From assembly GCF_963860125.1 (NCBI RefSeq), contig NZ_CAWLFA010000001.1:496001-560000 (forward strand): DNA of 64,000 bases. The letters run 5' to 3'. Positions 32,418 through 40,373 of the stretch are shown one piece after another. Made by a program: the position numbers and the translations under genes. Below the pieces are notes generated by a model. The model saw nothing but the letters and a program-made list of their open reading frames with translations. It made no database searches and was not told the origin of the DNA. The DNA is from Picosynechococcus sp. PCC 7002 (GTDB taxonomy: Bacteria > Cyanobacteriota > Cyanobacteriia > Cyanobacteriales > MRBY01). How positions within the stretch are numbered: the stretch's first letter is position 1; the number at the start of each line of letters is the position of its first letter.

Positions 32418-33698
32418 TTAAAGGGCATTCCAGGCTGCTGCCGCATCAGCCACCGCCTGGGGGACTGTCTTTTGGTCGAGCATCGCTGCTTGGAGATTTT
32501 CGTAGATAAGCTTTTGCAGTTCCGTGAGATTCTCCTGGGCGGGGATCAAAATTTCGGCATCCGCCAGTTGTTCGGCACTAATTTTCCGGGCCAAACTGAG
32601 GCTATCAGTGGCGGCGCTGGTGGCGAGTTTCGCAATGTACTGTTCCACTGCGGCCTGGGTAGAGGGCAAAACATTGGCGGCTTCAGCAAAGGCAAGTTGA
32701 TTTTCAGTATTGGTGACAAAGAGGGCAAAATCGAGGGCAGCCTCTGGATCGTCGCTATCTTTGGGGATCACAAGGTTCATTACGGCAACGTTCTTCTTAC
32801 CTGTTTCTCCGGTGATTTGGGGCGCTGGGACGGATACCACCGCAATTTGGGGCGCGTTCTGCTGGATGGTGTTGATAAATTCGGGGGAAGTGTTGGCGAT
32901 CGCCGTTTCCCCAGCTTGGTAGAGTTCAATGCCGTGGCTATGGCCCTGGGTCAGCACCTCCGGAGGTAATAACTCCGCCTGATACAGATCAACCCAATAC
33001 TGGAAAGCGGCAATGCCTTCGGGGGTATTAAAACCCGCAGAGCCATCCGCATTAACCAGGGTGACCCCCATCTGCACCAAGGACTCCAGAACTTCATTGG
33101 AGTCACCAGGAACGAAGGTAACGAAAAAGGCATATTTCCCAGTTGTTTCTTTTATGGTTTGGGCAGCGATCGCCAACTCTGTGTAGGTGCTGGGGGGCGC
33201 ATCGATGCCCGCCTCGGCAAATAAATCTTCGTTATAAAAGCTAATACGAGTCGTGAGATACCAGGGAATACCAAAGGTTTGGCCGTTGATTTGATTGGCC
33301 TGCCAAATTTTCGGCAAATAGCGATCGCGCAATTCTGGCGTCAGACGATCATCCAGCACTAACCAAGCATCACGACTGGCCAACTGGGAAGCGAAATTAG
33401 GATTGAGGTTCACCACATCCGGGGCCGTGCGGGCCGAGACCGCCGTCAAAATTTTACTTTCCATCGCTGACCAAGGGACATCCACCCAGCGCACCGTCTC
33501 TGCCGCATTTTCGGTTTCAAAGGCCGTAATTAATTCATTGAAATAGTCTGTAAACTTTGGTTGCAATTGCATTGTCCAAAATTCGACCGTTTCTGGGGTG
33601 TTGCCATTGCCACCAGGTACCTGTTGACAAGCGGCGATCGCCACCAAACTCACCCCCACAAACAGCCCACGCCGTAGCCCTTTGAGACCATTAAACAT
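32418..33698 (-). CDS. Sugar ABC transporter substrate-binding lipoprotein
   Basis: The protein is 426 residues from ATG 33698. It has a lipoprotein signal (MFNGLKGLRRGLFVGVSLVA followed by IAACQQ; lipidation Cys at about 24). The mature part is a family-1 extracellular solute-binding protein: VEFWTMQLQPKFTDYFNELI, the ligand-side PGDSNEVLESLVQMG and IPKDSDDPEAALDFALFVTN are typical. It binds sugars or oligosaccharides in the periplasm. No permease or ATPase for it lies next to it; the orphan ATPase 1.3 kb away is of another type. In cyanobacteria such binding proteins often serve glucosylglycerol or maltose uptake; the specific ligand is unknown. Confidence 0.9.
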   Translation of the reverse strand: MFNGLKGLRRGLFVGVSLVAIAACQQVPGGNGNTPETVEFWTMQLQPKFTDYFNELITAFETENAAETVRWVDVPWSAMESKILTAVSARTAPDVVNLNPNFASQLASRDAWLVLDDRLTPELRDRYLPKIWQANQINGQTFGIPWYLTTRISFYNEDLFAEAGIDAPPSTYTELAIAAQTIKETTGKYAFFVTFVPGDSNEVLESLVQMGVTLVNADGSAGFNTPEGIAAFQYWVDLYQAELLPPEVLTQGHSHGIELYQAGETAIANTSPEFINTIQQNAPQIAVVSVPAPQITGETGKKNVAVMNLVIPKDSDDPEAALDFALFVTNTENQLAFAEAANVLPSTQAAVEQYIAKLATSAATDSLSLARKISAEQLADAEILIPAQENLTELQKLIYENLQAAMLDQKTVPQAVADAAAAWNAL

Positions 33699-33910
33699 AA
33701 AAACTTTTCTCCCAATTTCAGCCGCAGTGATCACTCACATTGAATTGACCTTCAGATCATGCCATTATCCAGACAGCTTCTGGGGCAAAATTGCTCCCTT
33801 TTTTGCGATTGTTATTTACTTTCGGCAAACTGAGCTAAATTTAATAGCAACCGGGGTATGGGTGGTTAGCACCGATGGCTCCATAGGTCATCCTTTCGGA
33901 ACATTTTCCT

Positions 33911-35014
33911 ATGCTAGATTTTTTCAAAAATATCTTCAAACCAAAGCGTAAAGGGATTGGCATCGAGATCTCAACGGAACGCTTGAACATTGTCCAACTC
34001 AAAAAACAGGGACAGGTCTATAAGCTGGCAACCTACATCACCGAACCCGTACCCGAAGGCATTTTTGAAGAAGGAAAAATTGTCGATGTTCCGGCCCTCG
34101 CCGAGCTGATCCAAAATACCCTCAGCGCCAACAACATCAGCGCCAAACAGGTTACCGCCGCCGTGCCCATGCGGGAGGCCATTATTCGCCTGATCCCGAT
34201 CCCCGCAGAACTCGATGATGCCGAACTGCGGGATATGGTCCTCAACCACGAAGCGAGCCTCTATCTGCCCTACCCCCGCGAAGAAGTAGATCTCGATTAC
34301 CAAAAGCTTGGGTTTTTCCAAGATGAAGATGGCATTGAAAAGGTACAAGTCCTCTTGGTGGCCACCCGGCGGGAAGTGACCGACGCCTATGTGGAGACCA
34401 TTGTCCAGGCGGGGCTAGAGATAAATATCCTCGAGATTAATAGTTTTGCCCTCCTCCGGACGATTCGCGAGCAACTGCGGCAGTTTAGTTCCCAGGAAGC
34501 GGTGGTTTTAGTCGATATTGAGTTTGACTGTACCGAAATTGCCATTGTGGTCGATGGGGTGCCGCAATTTTCCCGGACAGTGCCCATTGGTGCTTCACAA
34601 TTGCAAAATGCCCTATCCCGCGCCATGAATTTACCTGCCCCCCGCGATATTGAACTTCTGCAGGGGATGACCATTCCCAACACACCGATGGAGGGAGCTC
34701 GTACTGGTGCAACGGGCATTAATCCTGGGATGGCGGCCCTCCTGCGCGTTTTAGGTGAATTGACCGACGAACTGCGCCGTTCCATTGATTTTTATCTCAA
34801 CCAGAGTGGTGAGTTGGAAGTGGCCCAATTGATGTTAGCTGGCCCCGGTGGGGGGATTAGTCAACTGGATGAATTTTTTACGCAGCGTCTTAGCATTCCG
34901 ACGATTCAAATTGATCCGTTTGAGGCGCTATCTATTGACGTTGATGAAGAAATTTCCAAGGTGCAACGACCATCCTTGGGCACTGCACTGGGTTTAGGAC
35001 TACGGGAGGCATAG
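33911..35014 (+). CDS. pilM: Type IV pilus assembly protein PilM
   Basis: This 367-residue actin-like protein starts MLDFFKNIFKPKRKGIGIEI. Motifs VVLVDIEFDCTEIAIVVDGV and MLAGPGGGISQLDEFFTQRL correspond to the ATP-binding segments of PilM. It sits on the cytoplasmic face and recruits PilN through its N-terminal peptide, linking the pilus motor to the inner-membrane alignment complex. It starts the pilM-pilN-pilO-pilQ cluster; its stop is 4 bp before the pilN start. Confidence 0.95.
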   Translation: MLDFFKNIFKPKRKGIGIEISTERLNIVQLKKQGQVYKLATYITEPVPEGIFEEGKIVDVPALAELIQNTLSANNISAKQVTAAVPMREAIIRLIPIPAELDDAELRDMVLNHEASLYLPYPREEVDLDYQKLGFFQDEDGIEKVQVLLVATRREVTDAYVETIVQAGLEINILEINSFALLRTIREQLRQFSSQEAVVLVDIEFDCTEIAIVVDGVPQFSRTVPIGASQLQNALSRAMNLPAPRDIELLQGMTIPNTPMEGARTGATGINPGMAALLRVLGELTDELRRSIDFYLNQSGELEVAQLMLAGPGGGISQLDEFFTQRLSIPTIQIDPFEALSIDVDEEISKVQRPSLGTALGLGLREA

Positions 35015-35018
35015 GGTC

Positions 35019-35750
35019 ATGTACGGTTTAGATATTAATTTTCTGAAAGACCGCGGTTTAACCAAGGATTCTTCGATGGCGATCGCCGATCGTCTGGTGA
35101 GCAAACCTGGGGTGATTCCGGGCCAAGAGCCAAAGCCACTAATTATCGGTGGGGCGGTCACTGCGGCGGCCTTGGCGGTGGTGGGTCTGTTATGGTTCCA
35201 GCAAAGTCGTGAAAAAGCGAACATCCAAGAAGAGATTGCCGTTGTCGATCAACAGCTCCAGGGAGCCAATGCCCAGCAGGCAAGATTACAGCAAATTCAA
35301 CAAGAAATTGATACCTATAAATCCCAAAGCCAAGCCTTTGTAGATGTGCTGCAAACGAGGATTAAGCCCTGGTCGGCCATTTTGCAGGAAGTGGGTGATT
35401 TAACCCCACCCGGTCTCAAGATCACCTCCTTCGAGCAGTCGGATAATCAAGTGTTGGTACGGGGTAACGCACGCACTTTTAATGAAGTGAATGATTTTGT
35501 TCTCAACCTGCCGGAATCGCCTTTGCTGCAAGGGGAAGAAATCTATATTGTCAGTGCAAATTTAGTCGATAACCCGATTACTACTGCCCAGGTGGATTTT
35601 CCGCGGCCCGTTGCTTCTTTTAGCATGCCCCAGGTGGTGGATTATACGGTATCAATCTCCCTCAATGACCTCACCGATGCAGAGGTGATTCGCACCCTAG
35701 ACAGCCAGGGGGCACGGGGGATGGCCGAACGCTTGCGGAGTAGCTTTTAG
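35019..35750 (+). CDS. pilN: Type IV pilus assembly protein PilN
   Basis: This 243-residue protein begins MYGLDINFLKDRGLTKDSSM; residues 2-8 (YGLDINF) resemble the PilM-binding N-terminal motif of PilN. One membrane helix (about 45-63, IIGGAVTAAALAVVGLLW), a coiled coil (about 65-115) and a ferredoxin-like periplasmic domain follow. With PilO it forms the inner-membrane alignment subcomplex that connects to PilQ. It is 4 bp after pilM and 50 bp before pilO. Confidence 0.92.
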   Translation: MYGLDINFLKDRGLTKDSSMAIADRLVSKPGVIPGQEPKPLIIGGAVTAAALAVVGLLWFQQSREKANIQEEIAVVDQQLQGANAQQARLQQIQQEIDTYKSQSQAFVDVLQTRIKPWSAILQEVGDLTPPGLKITSFEQSDNQVLVRGNARTFNEVNDFVLNLPESPLLQGEEIYIVSANLVDNPITTAQVDFPRPVASFSMPQVVDYTVSISLNDLTDAEVIRTLDSQGARGMAERLRSSF

Positions 35751-35800
35751 GATTTAACGATCTCGATATTCATCAACACTGTGAGGAGGAGCAACAACCG

Positions 35801-36607
35801 ATGACATACGCAGAAGAGTTCCGGCAAACGATGACGGAAATGACCATGGTTGGTCAGGAACAGGGCTTTTTTGAAGCCTTTGGGATTCAGTTCACTTCAA
35901 AAGTTTTAGGGACGATGTTGGCGATCGCCGGTATTGGGGCCAGCGCCGGACTGTGGTGGTTTCTCGTTCGGCCCATCCAAGGGGAAATCAGCACCCTCGA
36001 ACAGGAACTCCAGACAAAACAAGCAGAGTTACAAGAAAAAGGCGCCGGGAATATCCAAGAGCAAATCGCCCAGCGCGAGGCGGAATTGGCCAACGAGCAA
36101 CGGATTGCCACCGAAATTCTCAATGCCTATGGTCAAGACAAGCAAATGCAGACTTTTTTGCTCGATTTCAACCGGATCCTCACAGCCAGCAATGTACAAC
36201 TAACGAGCTACGAGCCTACACCGCCTAAACCCGAATTTATTACCGATGCCGCTACTTACGGTGAAGCTGCCCAAAATAAGCTGAAATACCAAACCTTTAA
36301 CGTCAGCTTCGATAATATGACCTACACAGAAGCAGAGTCCATGCTCACGAGCATCGATGTGTTGCAGCCGTTGTTGGTATTGCGTAATTTTTCGACGACG
36401 GTGGCCGAACCAGCGACATTCCGCTACGAAAATGGCCGTTTGGTAACACAAACCCAAGCCCAGCTAGGGGTTTCCTTTGTGGTGGATGCCCTCATTGCCC
36501 CGACCCCGGAAGAGCTAGCCGCCCGACAAGCAGAATTAGCTGCAGAGGCCGCCCCAGCCGAGGGAGAAGAAGGTCAAGAGGAACAACCCGCAGAGAATGG
36601 TGGCTAG
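35801..36607 (+). CDS. pilO: Type IV pilus assembly protein PilO
   Basis: This 268-residue protein starts MTYAEEFRQTMTEMTMVGQE with AGGAGG 10-14 bp upstream. One membrane helix is at about 35-55 (VLGTMLAIAGIGASAGLWWF), then a long coiled coil (55-100: EISTLEQELQTKQAELQEK), a ferredoxin-like domain (about 110-225) and an acidic Glu/Ala-rich tail. It dimerises with PilN in the periplasm and contacts PilQ. It is separated from pilQ by 232 bp that contain a hairpin. Confidence 0.92.
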   Translation: MTYAEEFRQTMTEMTMVGQEQGFFEAFGIQFTSKVLGTMLAIAGIGASAGLWWFLVRPIQGEISTLEQELQTKQAELQEKGAGNIQEQIAQREAELANEQRIATEILNAYGQDKQMQTFLLDFNRILTASNVQLTSYEPTPPKPEFITDAATYGEAAQNKLKYQTFNVSFDNMTYTEAESMLTSIDVLQPLLVLRNFSTTVAEPATFRYENGRLVTQTQAQLGVSFVVDALIAPTPEELAARQAELAAEAAPAEGEEGQEEQPAENGG

Positions 36608-36661
36608 GTTTCGAGGTCAAAACAATTTGCTGAGGAGATAGGGAGGTAAACTAGCGGCATA

Positions 36662-36682
36662 GAAACCATTAATTTTGGTTTC
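36662..36682. repeat. Hairpin in the pilO-pilQ gap
   Basis: GAAACCA (36662-36668) and TGGTTTC (36676-36682) form a perfect 7-bp stem with a 7-nt loop. It is followed by A/C-rich sequence, not a T-run, so it may be a processing or attenuation element rather than a terminator. It sits in an AT-rich 232-bp gap between pilO and pilQ. Confidence 0.35.
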
Positions 36683-36839
36683 AAAACAAATTTCTGAAGA
36701 CATCATTAGCAAAACTTATTTTAAATTGCTAATTATTTTGGATTTTTAGGGTTGTTTTTTAAAATTATTGTTAATTTCAAGCGGGATTCATTTCGGTTTT
36801 TCGATTACATTTAATTAGTGTGTGTGGAGATTTTCTGTC

Positions 36840-39206
36840 GTGAATATCAAGTCCTATTCCGGAGTCGTCGCTGGTGTCGTTGCTTCTACAACAGTTTTAG
36901 TTACCCCAGCCCAGGCAGCAAATATACAAGTACGGGAACTGGCGGTACGGCCAGGGGATGGCAACCTAGAGCTCGCTCTCAGTCTTGCGCCAGAGAGTGC
37001 AAATCTGTCTGGTGAGAAGCCCCAGGTTTCGACGACCCAAAAAGACCGGGTACTCATCGCAGAAATTGCCAATGCACGGCTAGATCTCGGTAATGGACAG
37101 GATATTTTCAGCCAAGATAATCCTTTACCTGGGATTGAGCGCATCGAGGTGATGGAGTCGGCTCCAGGCAATGTCAAAATCGTCGCCTTAGGGGAAGTGG
37201 CAGCACCAAAAGGGGAAATCCTCAGCCAGGATAACAACAGCATTTTGCTCAATGTGACCACCTCGACAGCAGACACGACAGAAACGGCCCAGGTCACAGA
37301 GCCCTCCACAGTCATTGAACCGACCTTGTTGGCCCAGAGTGCCCCCAGCAATAACAATCAAAATAATTTTCTCCAACCGACGGCCCCTATCCCACCGTTT
37401 TTACCGAGGGCCAGTGCGCCACCAGTGGGGGATATTGCGGTTTCGACAATTGATACGACCCTGCCTAGCTATGTGAATCTACAAACAAATGCGGTTGTCC
37501 CCCGTCTCGTACTGAAGGAAGCTCCCATTGAGGATGTGATGTCTCTGTTGGCCCGCGCTTCCGGTCTCAATATTGTTGTGGGCAATGATGTAAAAGCACC
37601 TGCCGGGGAAGGTGAAGCGCCACCTGTCACTGTCTCTTTAGATATGCAAAATGCGCCTGTGCAAGATGTCTTTAACTACGTCTTAATGCTTGGTGACCTC
37701 AATGCTGTGAGAAATGGCAACACAATTTTTGTCGGGAGAAATCTGCCCTTTGCGATCGCCCCCAGGATTACCCGCAGCTTCCGGTTGAATCAGGCCACTC
37801 CCGAAGAAGCTCGTTGTTTCTTGATTACTGGTGATTCTACAGTTTCTGAAACAATTAACGAAGAAAGAACGGTAGAAACAGCAGAATCAGCTTTTTCATT
37901 AAGTGAGGAAAGTGGCGATGTCCCAACATCTCGGACTCAAAGCACATCGGTAAGTAGAGAAGTGACAAGAACTTGCTCCAAGACCCCAACAGAGGAGGAG
38001 CTTGCCCGTGGTTTACTATCCCGATTTAGTAGTTTAGATATCCTGACTGATGCACGACTAAAAACAATTACTTTGGGTGGCGATCCCAAAACTATTGAAA
38101 TTGCCAGTAATTTTCTTAAGCAGTTAGATGCTCGTCAGCGGCAAGTGGCAGTAAATGTCAAAATTATCGACGTAACGCTGACTGGAAATCGTTCTATTTC
38201 CTCTGATATTAAGCTCTTACTTGAAGATCGTGTCGGAATTAGTGCAGGAGACGGAATTATTCTTTCTCCAAATGATTTAGCAAGAACTTCTGAATTTTTC
38301 TCTGAATTTAATCCGGATTCCATCACAGTAGAGAGAGGAGGCGCAAACATTAATCTAGGTCAAGTAATTGATTCTTTTGATGGTCCACCAGGAACTACTA
38401 GAATTGAGCAAGATGGAGATGAGCTTATTGCAATAGGGCAAAGATTAGTCCAAGTAGGAGTGGGTCCGAATAACACACCAATTTTAGATTTAGTACCTTT
38501 TGAAGAAGGAATTGGAACGATCGTACCCTCTACAACTTCAGGGACTAACTTTATTGGCAGCCTTGTCGCTGGTCTTTTGAGAAATACAACATCCAAAATT
38601 GTCGCTGATCCAACCTTAATTATCCAAGAGAATGAAACAGGAGAACTAAGGGTTACAGAACAGATTATTAACAGTGTTCAAATTGTGTCAGGCAGTGTGA
38701 ATTCCGATAGCGATAATGGAACCAATAACGCCGTTAATGTCTTACCTGAACCAGTTCTAGCTGAGGTTGGTCTTTTTGTTCCAATCACTGTGGAAAACAT
38801 AGATGATAATGGTTTTATAACTCTTAATATTACCCCTGAGGTGTCAGCGCCTAGTGAAGAAGTTGTCTTTGAAGCTGGTACAAGTAGAAATGTCTTAACA
38901 CTAAAACGTCAGAGTATTCTGAATTCTGGTTCTGTGCGGCTTAGAGACGACCAAACGCTTATTTTAGCTGGGGCGATTGATGAACGAGATATTACCACCA
39001 CAAGTAAAGTCCCAATCTTAGGTGATATTCCTATTCTCGGATCCTTGTTTAGAAGCAGTTCTAGAACAAATGAGCGTCGTGAACTACTTTTTATCATCAC
39101 GCCTCAGGTTATTGATGATTCTCAGAATGCGATGTGGGGTTACGGCTATCAACCTAGCGAAACCGCCCGTGAAATGCTAGACAATGCTCGTTTCCCAACC
39201 CGTTAA
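36840..39206 (+). CDS. pilQ: Type IV pilus secretin PilQ
   Basis: The protein is 788 residues from a GTG at 36840 with GGAG 10 bp upstream. The signal peptide ends at PAQA (about 24). An AMIN-like N-terminal region (25-130), a Ser/Pro/Gln-rich linker, STN/N0 (PIEDVMSLLARASGLNIVVG) and N1 domains (LDARQRQVAVNVKIIDVTLT) lead to the secretin core with VADPTLIIQENETGELRVTE and VPILGDIPILGSLFRSSS. It forms the outer-membrane pore for the pilus and DNA uptake. From about 37790 on the DNA is clearly more AT-rich, with AGA arginine codons, unlike the first third and the neighbouring pil genes. Confidence 0.94.
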   Translation: MNIKSYSGVVAGVVASTTVLVTPAQAANIQVRELAVRPGDGNLELALSLAPESANLSGEKPQVSTTQKDRVLIAEIANARLDLGNGQDIFSQDNPLPGIERIEVMESAPGNVKIVALGEVAAPKGEILSQDNNSILLNVTTSTADTTETAQVTEPSTVIEPTLLAQSAPSNNNQNNFLQPTAPIPPFLPRASAPPVGDIAVSTIDTTLPSYVNLQTNAVVPRLVLKEAPIEDVMSLLARASGLNIVVGNDVKAPAGEGEAPPVTVSLDMQNAPVQDVFNYVLMLGDLNAVRNGNTIFVGRNLPFAIAPRITRSFRLNQATPEEARCFLITGDSTVSETINEERTVETAESAFSLSEESGDVPTSRTQSTSVSREVTRTCSKTPTEEELARGLLSRFSSLDILTDARLKTITLGGDPKTIEIASNFLKQLDARQRQVAVNVKIIDVTLTGNRSISSDIKLLLEDRVGISAGDGIILSPNDLARTSEFFSEFNPDSITVERGGANINLGQVIDSFDGPPGTTRIEQDGDELIAIGQRLVQVGVGPNNTPILDLVPFEEGIGTIVPSTTSGTNFIGSLVAGLLRNTTSKIVADPTLIIQENETGELRVTEQIINSVQIVSGSVNSDSDNGTNNAVNVLPEPVLAEVGLFVPITVENIDDNGFITLNITPEVSAPSEEVVFEAGTSRNVLTLKRQSILNSGSVRLRDDQTLILAGAIDERDITTTSKVPILGDIPILGSLFRSSSRTNERRELLFIITPQVIDDSQNAMWGYGYQPSETAREMLDNARFPTR

Positions 39207-39210
39207 CCAT

Positions 39211-39277
39211 CCGTAGGGGCTTGGTTCCCATGCCCTTAGTTTCTATTATTTTGGATTTGGAAACCAAACCCCTACGG
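39211..39277. repeat. REP pair 1 (inverted pair, REPIN-like) between pilQ and the RAYT gene
   Basis: The left arm CCGTAGGGGCTTGGTTCC (39211-39228) and right arm GGAAACCAAACCCCTACGG (39259-39277) are almost perfect reverse complements separated by about 30 bp. The core (C)GTAGGG(G/A)TTTGGT recurs at 39867-39927 and 40032-40050. The RAYT gene starts 9 bp after the right arm. Confidence 0.85.
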
Positions 39278-39285
39278 TTATTGCG

Positions 39286-39870
39286 ATGGCAAATCAATAT
39301 AATCCGCAAATTCATCATCGGCGCTCCATTCGTTTGAAATCTTATGATTACAACCGGTCAGGCGCATATTTTGTGACAATTTGTGTGCAGGCCCGTGAAT
39401 GTTTACTTGGCACGATCACGGATCAAATCTTGCACTTAAACGAGTGTGGAAAAATTGTTGAACAAGTTTGGAATTATTTGCCTAGACATTTTGAAAATCT
39501 AGAAATTGATGCCGCCGTGATTATGCCCAATCATTTTCATTGCATCTTAATTTGTACCGAACCTGAAACGCCAGATTTCCCTGTGCCACCGCCAAAAGAT
39601 GCTTTTAACGCTATTCACAACAAAGGCGATCGCCCTTTTTACGAACAAAAAACAAACCTCGGCAAAATCATCGCCTATTTTAAATATCAAACAACGAAAA
39701 AAATCAACCAAAAACGCGGTCTGGTTGGGACAAAAATTTGGCAAAAAAACTATTACGAGCACATTATTCGTAATGGAAAATCTCTCAATATCCTCAGAGA
39801 ATACATAGAAAATAATCCCTACAATTGGCACACCGACCAATTACACCCCAATATTCCATCGAAATGGTAG
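39286..39870 (+). CDS. REP-associated tyrosine transposase (RAYT, TnpA_REP type)
   Basis: This 194-residue protein is a Y1 HUH-type single-strand DNA transposase. It opens with basic residues and RLKSYDYNRSGAYFVTICVQ, typical of the family. The HUH metal site is IMPNHFHCILIC (HFH), the catalytic tyrosine is in LGKIIAYFKYQTTKKIN, and the C-terminus has YYEHIIRNGKSLNILREYIE and NPYNW, hallmark RAYT segments. These proteins mobilise or maintain REP palindromes. The gene is bounded by REP pairs on both sides, and its TAG stop lies inside the first repeat of pair 2. It is compact and intact, without terminal IS200 ends. Confidence 0.9.
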   Translation: MANQYNPQIHHRRSIRLKSYDYNRSGAYFVTICVQARECLLGTITDQILHLNECGKIVEQVWNYLPRHFENLEIDAAVIMPNHFHCILICTEPETPDFPVPPPKDAFNAIHNKGDRPFYEQKTNLGKIIAYFKYQTTKKINQKRGLVGTKIWQKNYYEHIIRNGKSLNILREYIENNPYNWHTDQLHPNIPSKW

Positions 39871-39927
39871 GGATTTGGTTGCCAGGGGATTTCATAATAA
39901 TGGGATTTGGAGACCAAATCCCTACGG
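39867..39927. repeat. REP pair 2 between the RAYT gene and trnR
   Basis: GTAGGGATTTGGTTGCC (39867-39883) and GGAGACCAAATCCCTACGG (39909-39927) are inverted copies of the REP unit with a 25-bp spacer. The left copy supplies the TAG stop of the transposase gene. The right copy ends 6 bp before the 3' end of the convergent trnR gene. The long hairpin could also act as a bidirectional transcription barrier. Confidence 0.85.
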
Positions 39928-39970
39928 GAAAAACGGGACTGGCCGGATTCGAACCGGCGACCTAGCGCTT

Positions 39971-40293
39971 CAGATTGGTGTGGGTTTCCCCAACTCTCTG
40001 GACTATCTCTTCACCCTAGAACCCAGGATTTGGTTACCAAATCCCTACAGTTTCCGTAGGTGGTGGCCGTTATGCTGGGTTGGCGATGACCTTTCGCTAC
40101 AAACGTTAGCATTCAAGATCCTCAAAAAAATTTGCCCCAAAACCAACCTGCTAGTCTCTGCACCTTCCTCCGGCGAGGCACCGAAAGGCTTGGCTCAGGG
40201 TTACCCTATGATGGAAATTTTCATCACTTAGGCTTCCTTGAATTTGACCACATTCAGCCATGGCGTTTCCGATCCATGCTGCCCGAAAGATTC
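39971..40293 (-). ncRNA. Group I self-splicing intron in trnR(CCU)
   Basis: The 323-nt intron starts with G after exonic CCT and ends in G. P1 is clear: exon/intron CCTGAA pairs with TTCGGG, placing the required U-G at the 5' splice site. Core elements on the minus strand are P near 40245-40226, Q (TAACCCTGAGCCAAGCC, 40204-40188), R (GCAGAGACTAG, near 40161-40151) and S (GAAGAGATAGTCC, 40012-40000). P7 is GACTA/TAGTC, P3 GTGGTC (40251-40246)/GGCCAC (40068-40063), P8 CACCTA (40062-40057)/TAGGGTG (40018-40012), P9 TGGG-GAAA-CCCA. An extension (40150-40069) closed by GGTTGG/CCAACC sits between P7 and P3, and the P8 loop holds a REP. There is no endonuclease gene. Confidence 0.88.
40026..40050. 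repeat. Single REP copy inside the group I intron (P8 loop)
   Basis: On the plus strand GGATTTGG-TTA-CCAAATCC (40026-40044) is a perfect palindrome followed by CTACAG. The part GGTTACCAAATCCCTACAG (40032-40050) aligns with the right arm GGAGACCAAATCCCTACGG of REP pair 2. In the intron RNA it forms its own hairpin within the loop of P8, between the two P8 strands at 40012-40018 and 40057-40062. Confidence 0.75.
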
Positions 40294-40344
40294 AGGAGGC
40301 GCTTGCTCTATCCTGCTGAGCCACAGCCCCAATAAAGCGCCAAA

Positions 40345-40373
40345 ATTATAACATAGCTTTTTTCCGATGCTAA
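40345..40373 (-). promoter_or_regulatory. trnR promoter
   Basis: On the minus strand a perfect -10 TATAAT (40350-40345) lies 17 bp after a -35-like TTAGCA (40373-40368). The -35 overlaps the stop codon of the upstream HAD gene. The tRNA 5' end is 14 bp downstream of the -10. Confidence 0.65.

Larger units (their letters stand above)
39934..40330 (-). tRNA. trnR: tRNA-Arg (CCU), split by a group I intron
   Basis: Two exons of 37 nt each, 40330-40294 and 39970-39934, join to a normal 74-nt tRNA. Acceptor arms GGGGCTG and CAGTCCC pair over 7 bp (one G-T), D stem GCTC/GAGC, anticodon stem AGCGC/GCGCT around loop CTCCTAA (anticodon CCT), variable loop AGGTC, T arm GCCGG/CCGGC around TTCGAAT; discriminator G, no CCA. 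The intron lies directly after T36, the third base of the anticodon. A promoter with TATAAT (40350-40345) lies 14 bp upstream. Without splicing it cannot form a tRNA. Confidence 0.92.

Noticed and set aside
39934..39970. Half-tRNA as a phage or island attachment-site remnant
   Set aside because: The matching 5' half lies 323 nt away in the same orientation, and the space between has group I core elements, so an intron explains it better.
39875..40231. 118-codon plus-strand frame across trnR and its intron
   Set aside because: It is the complement of the tRNA exons and the ribozyme core; no homology or ribosome binding site.
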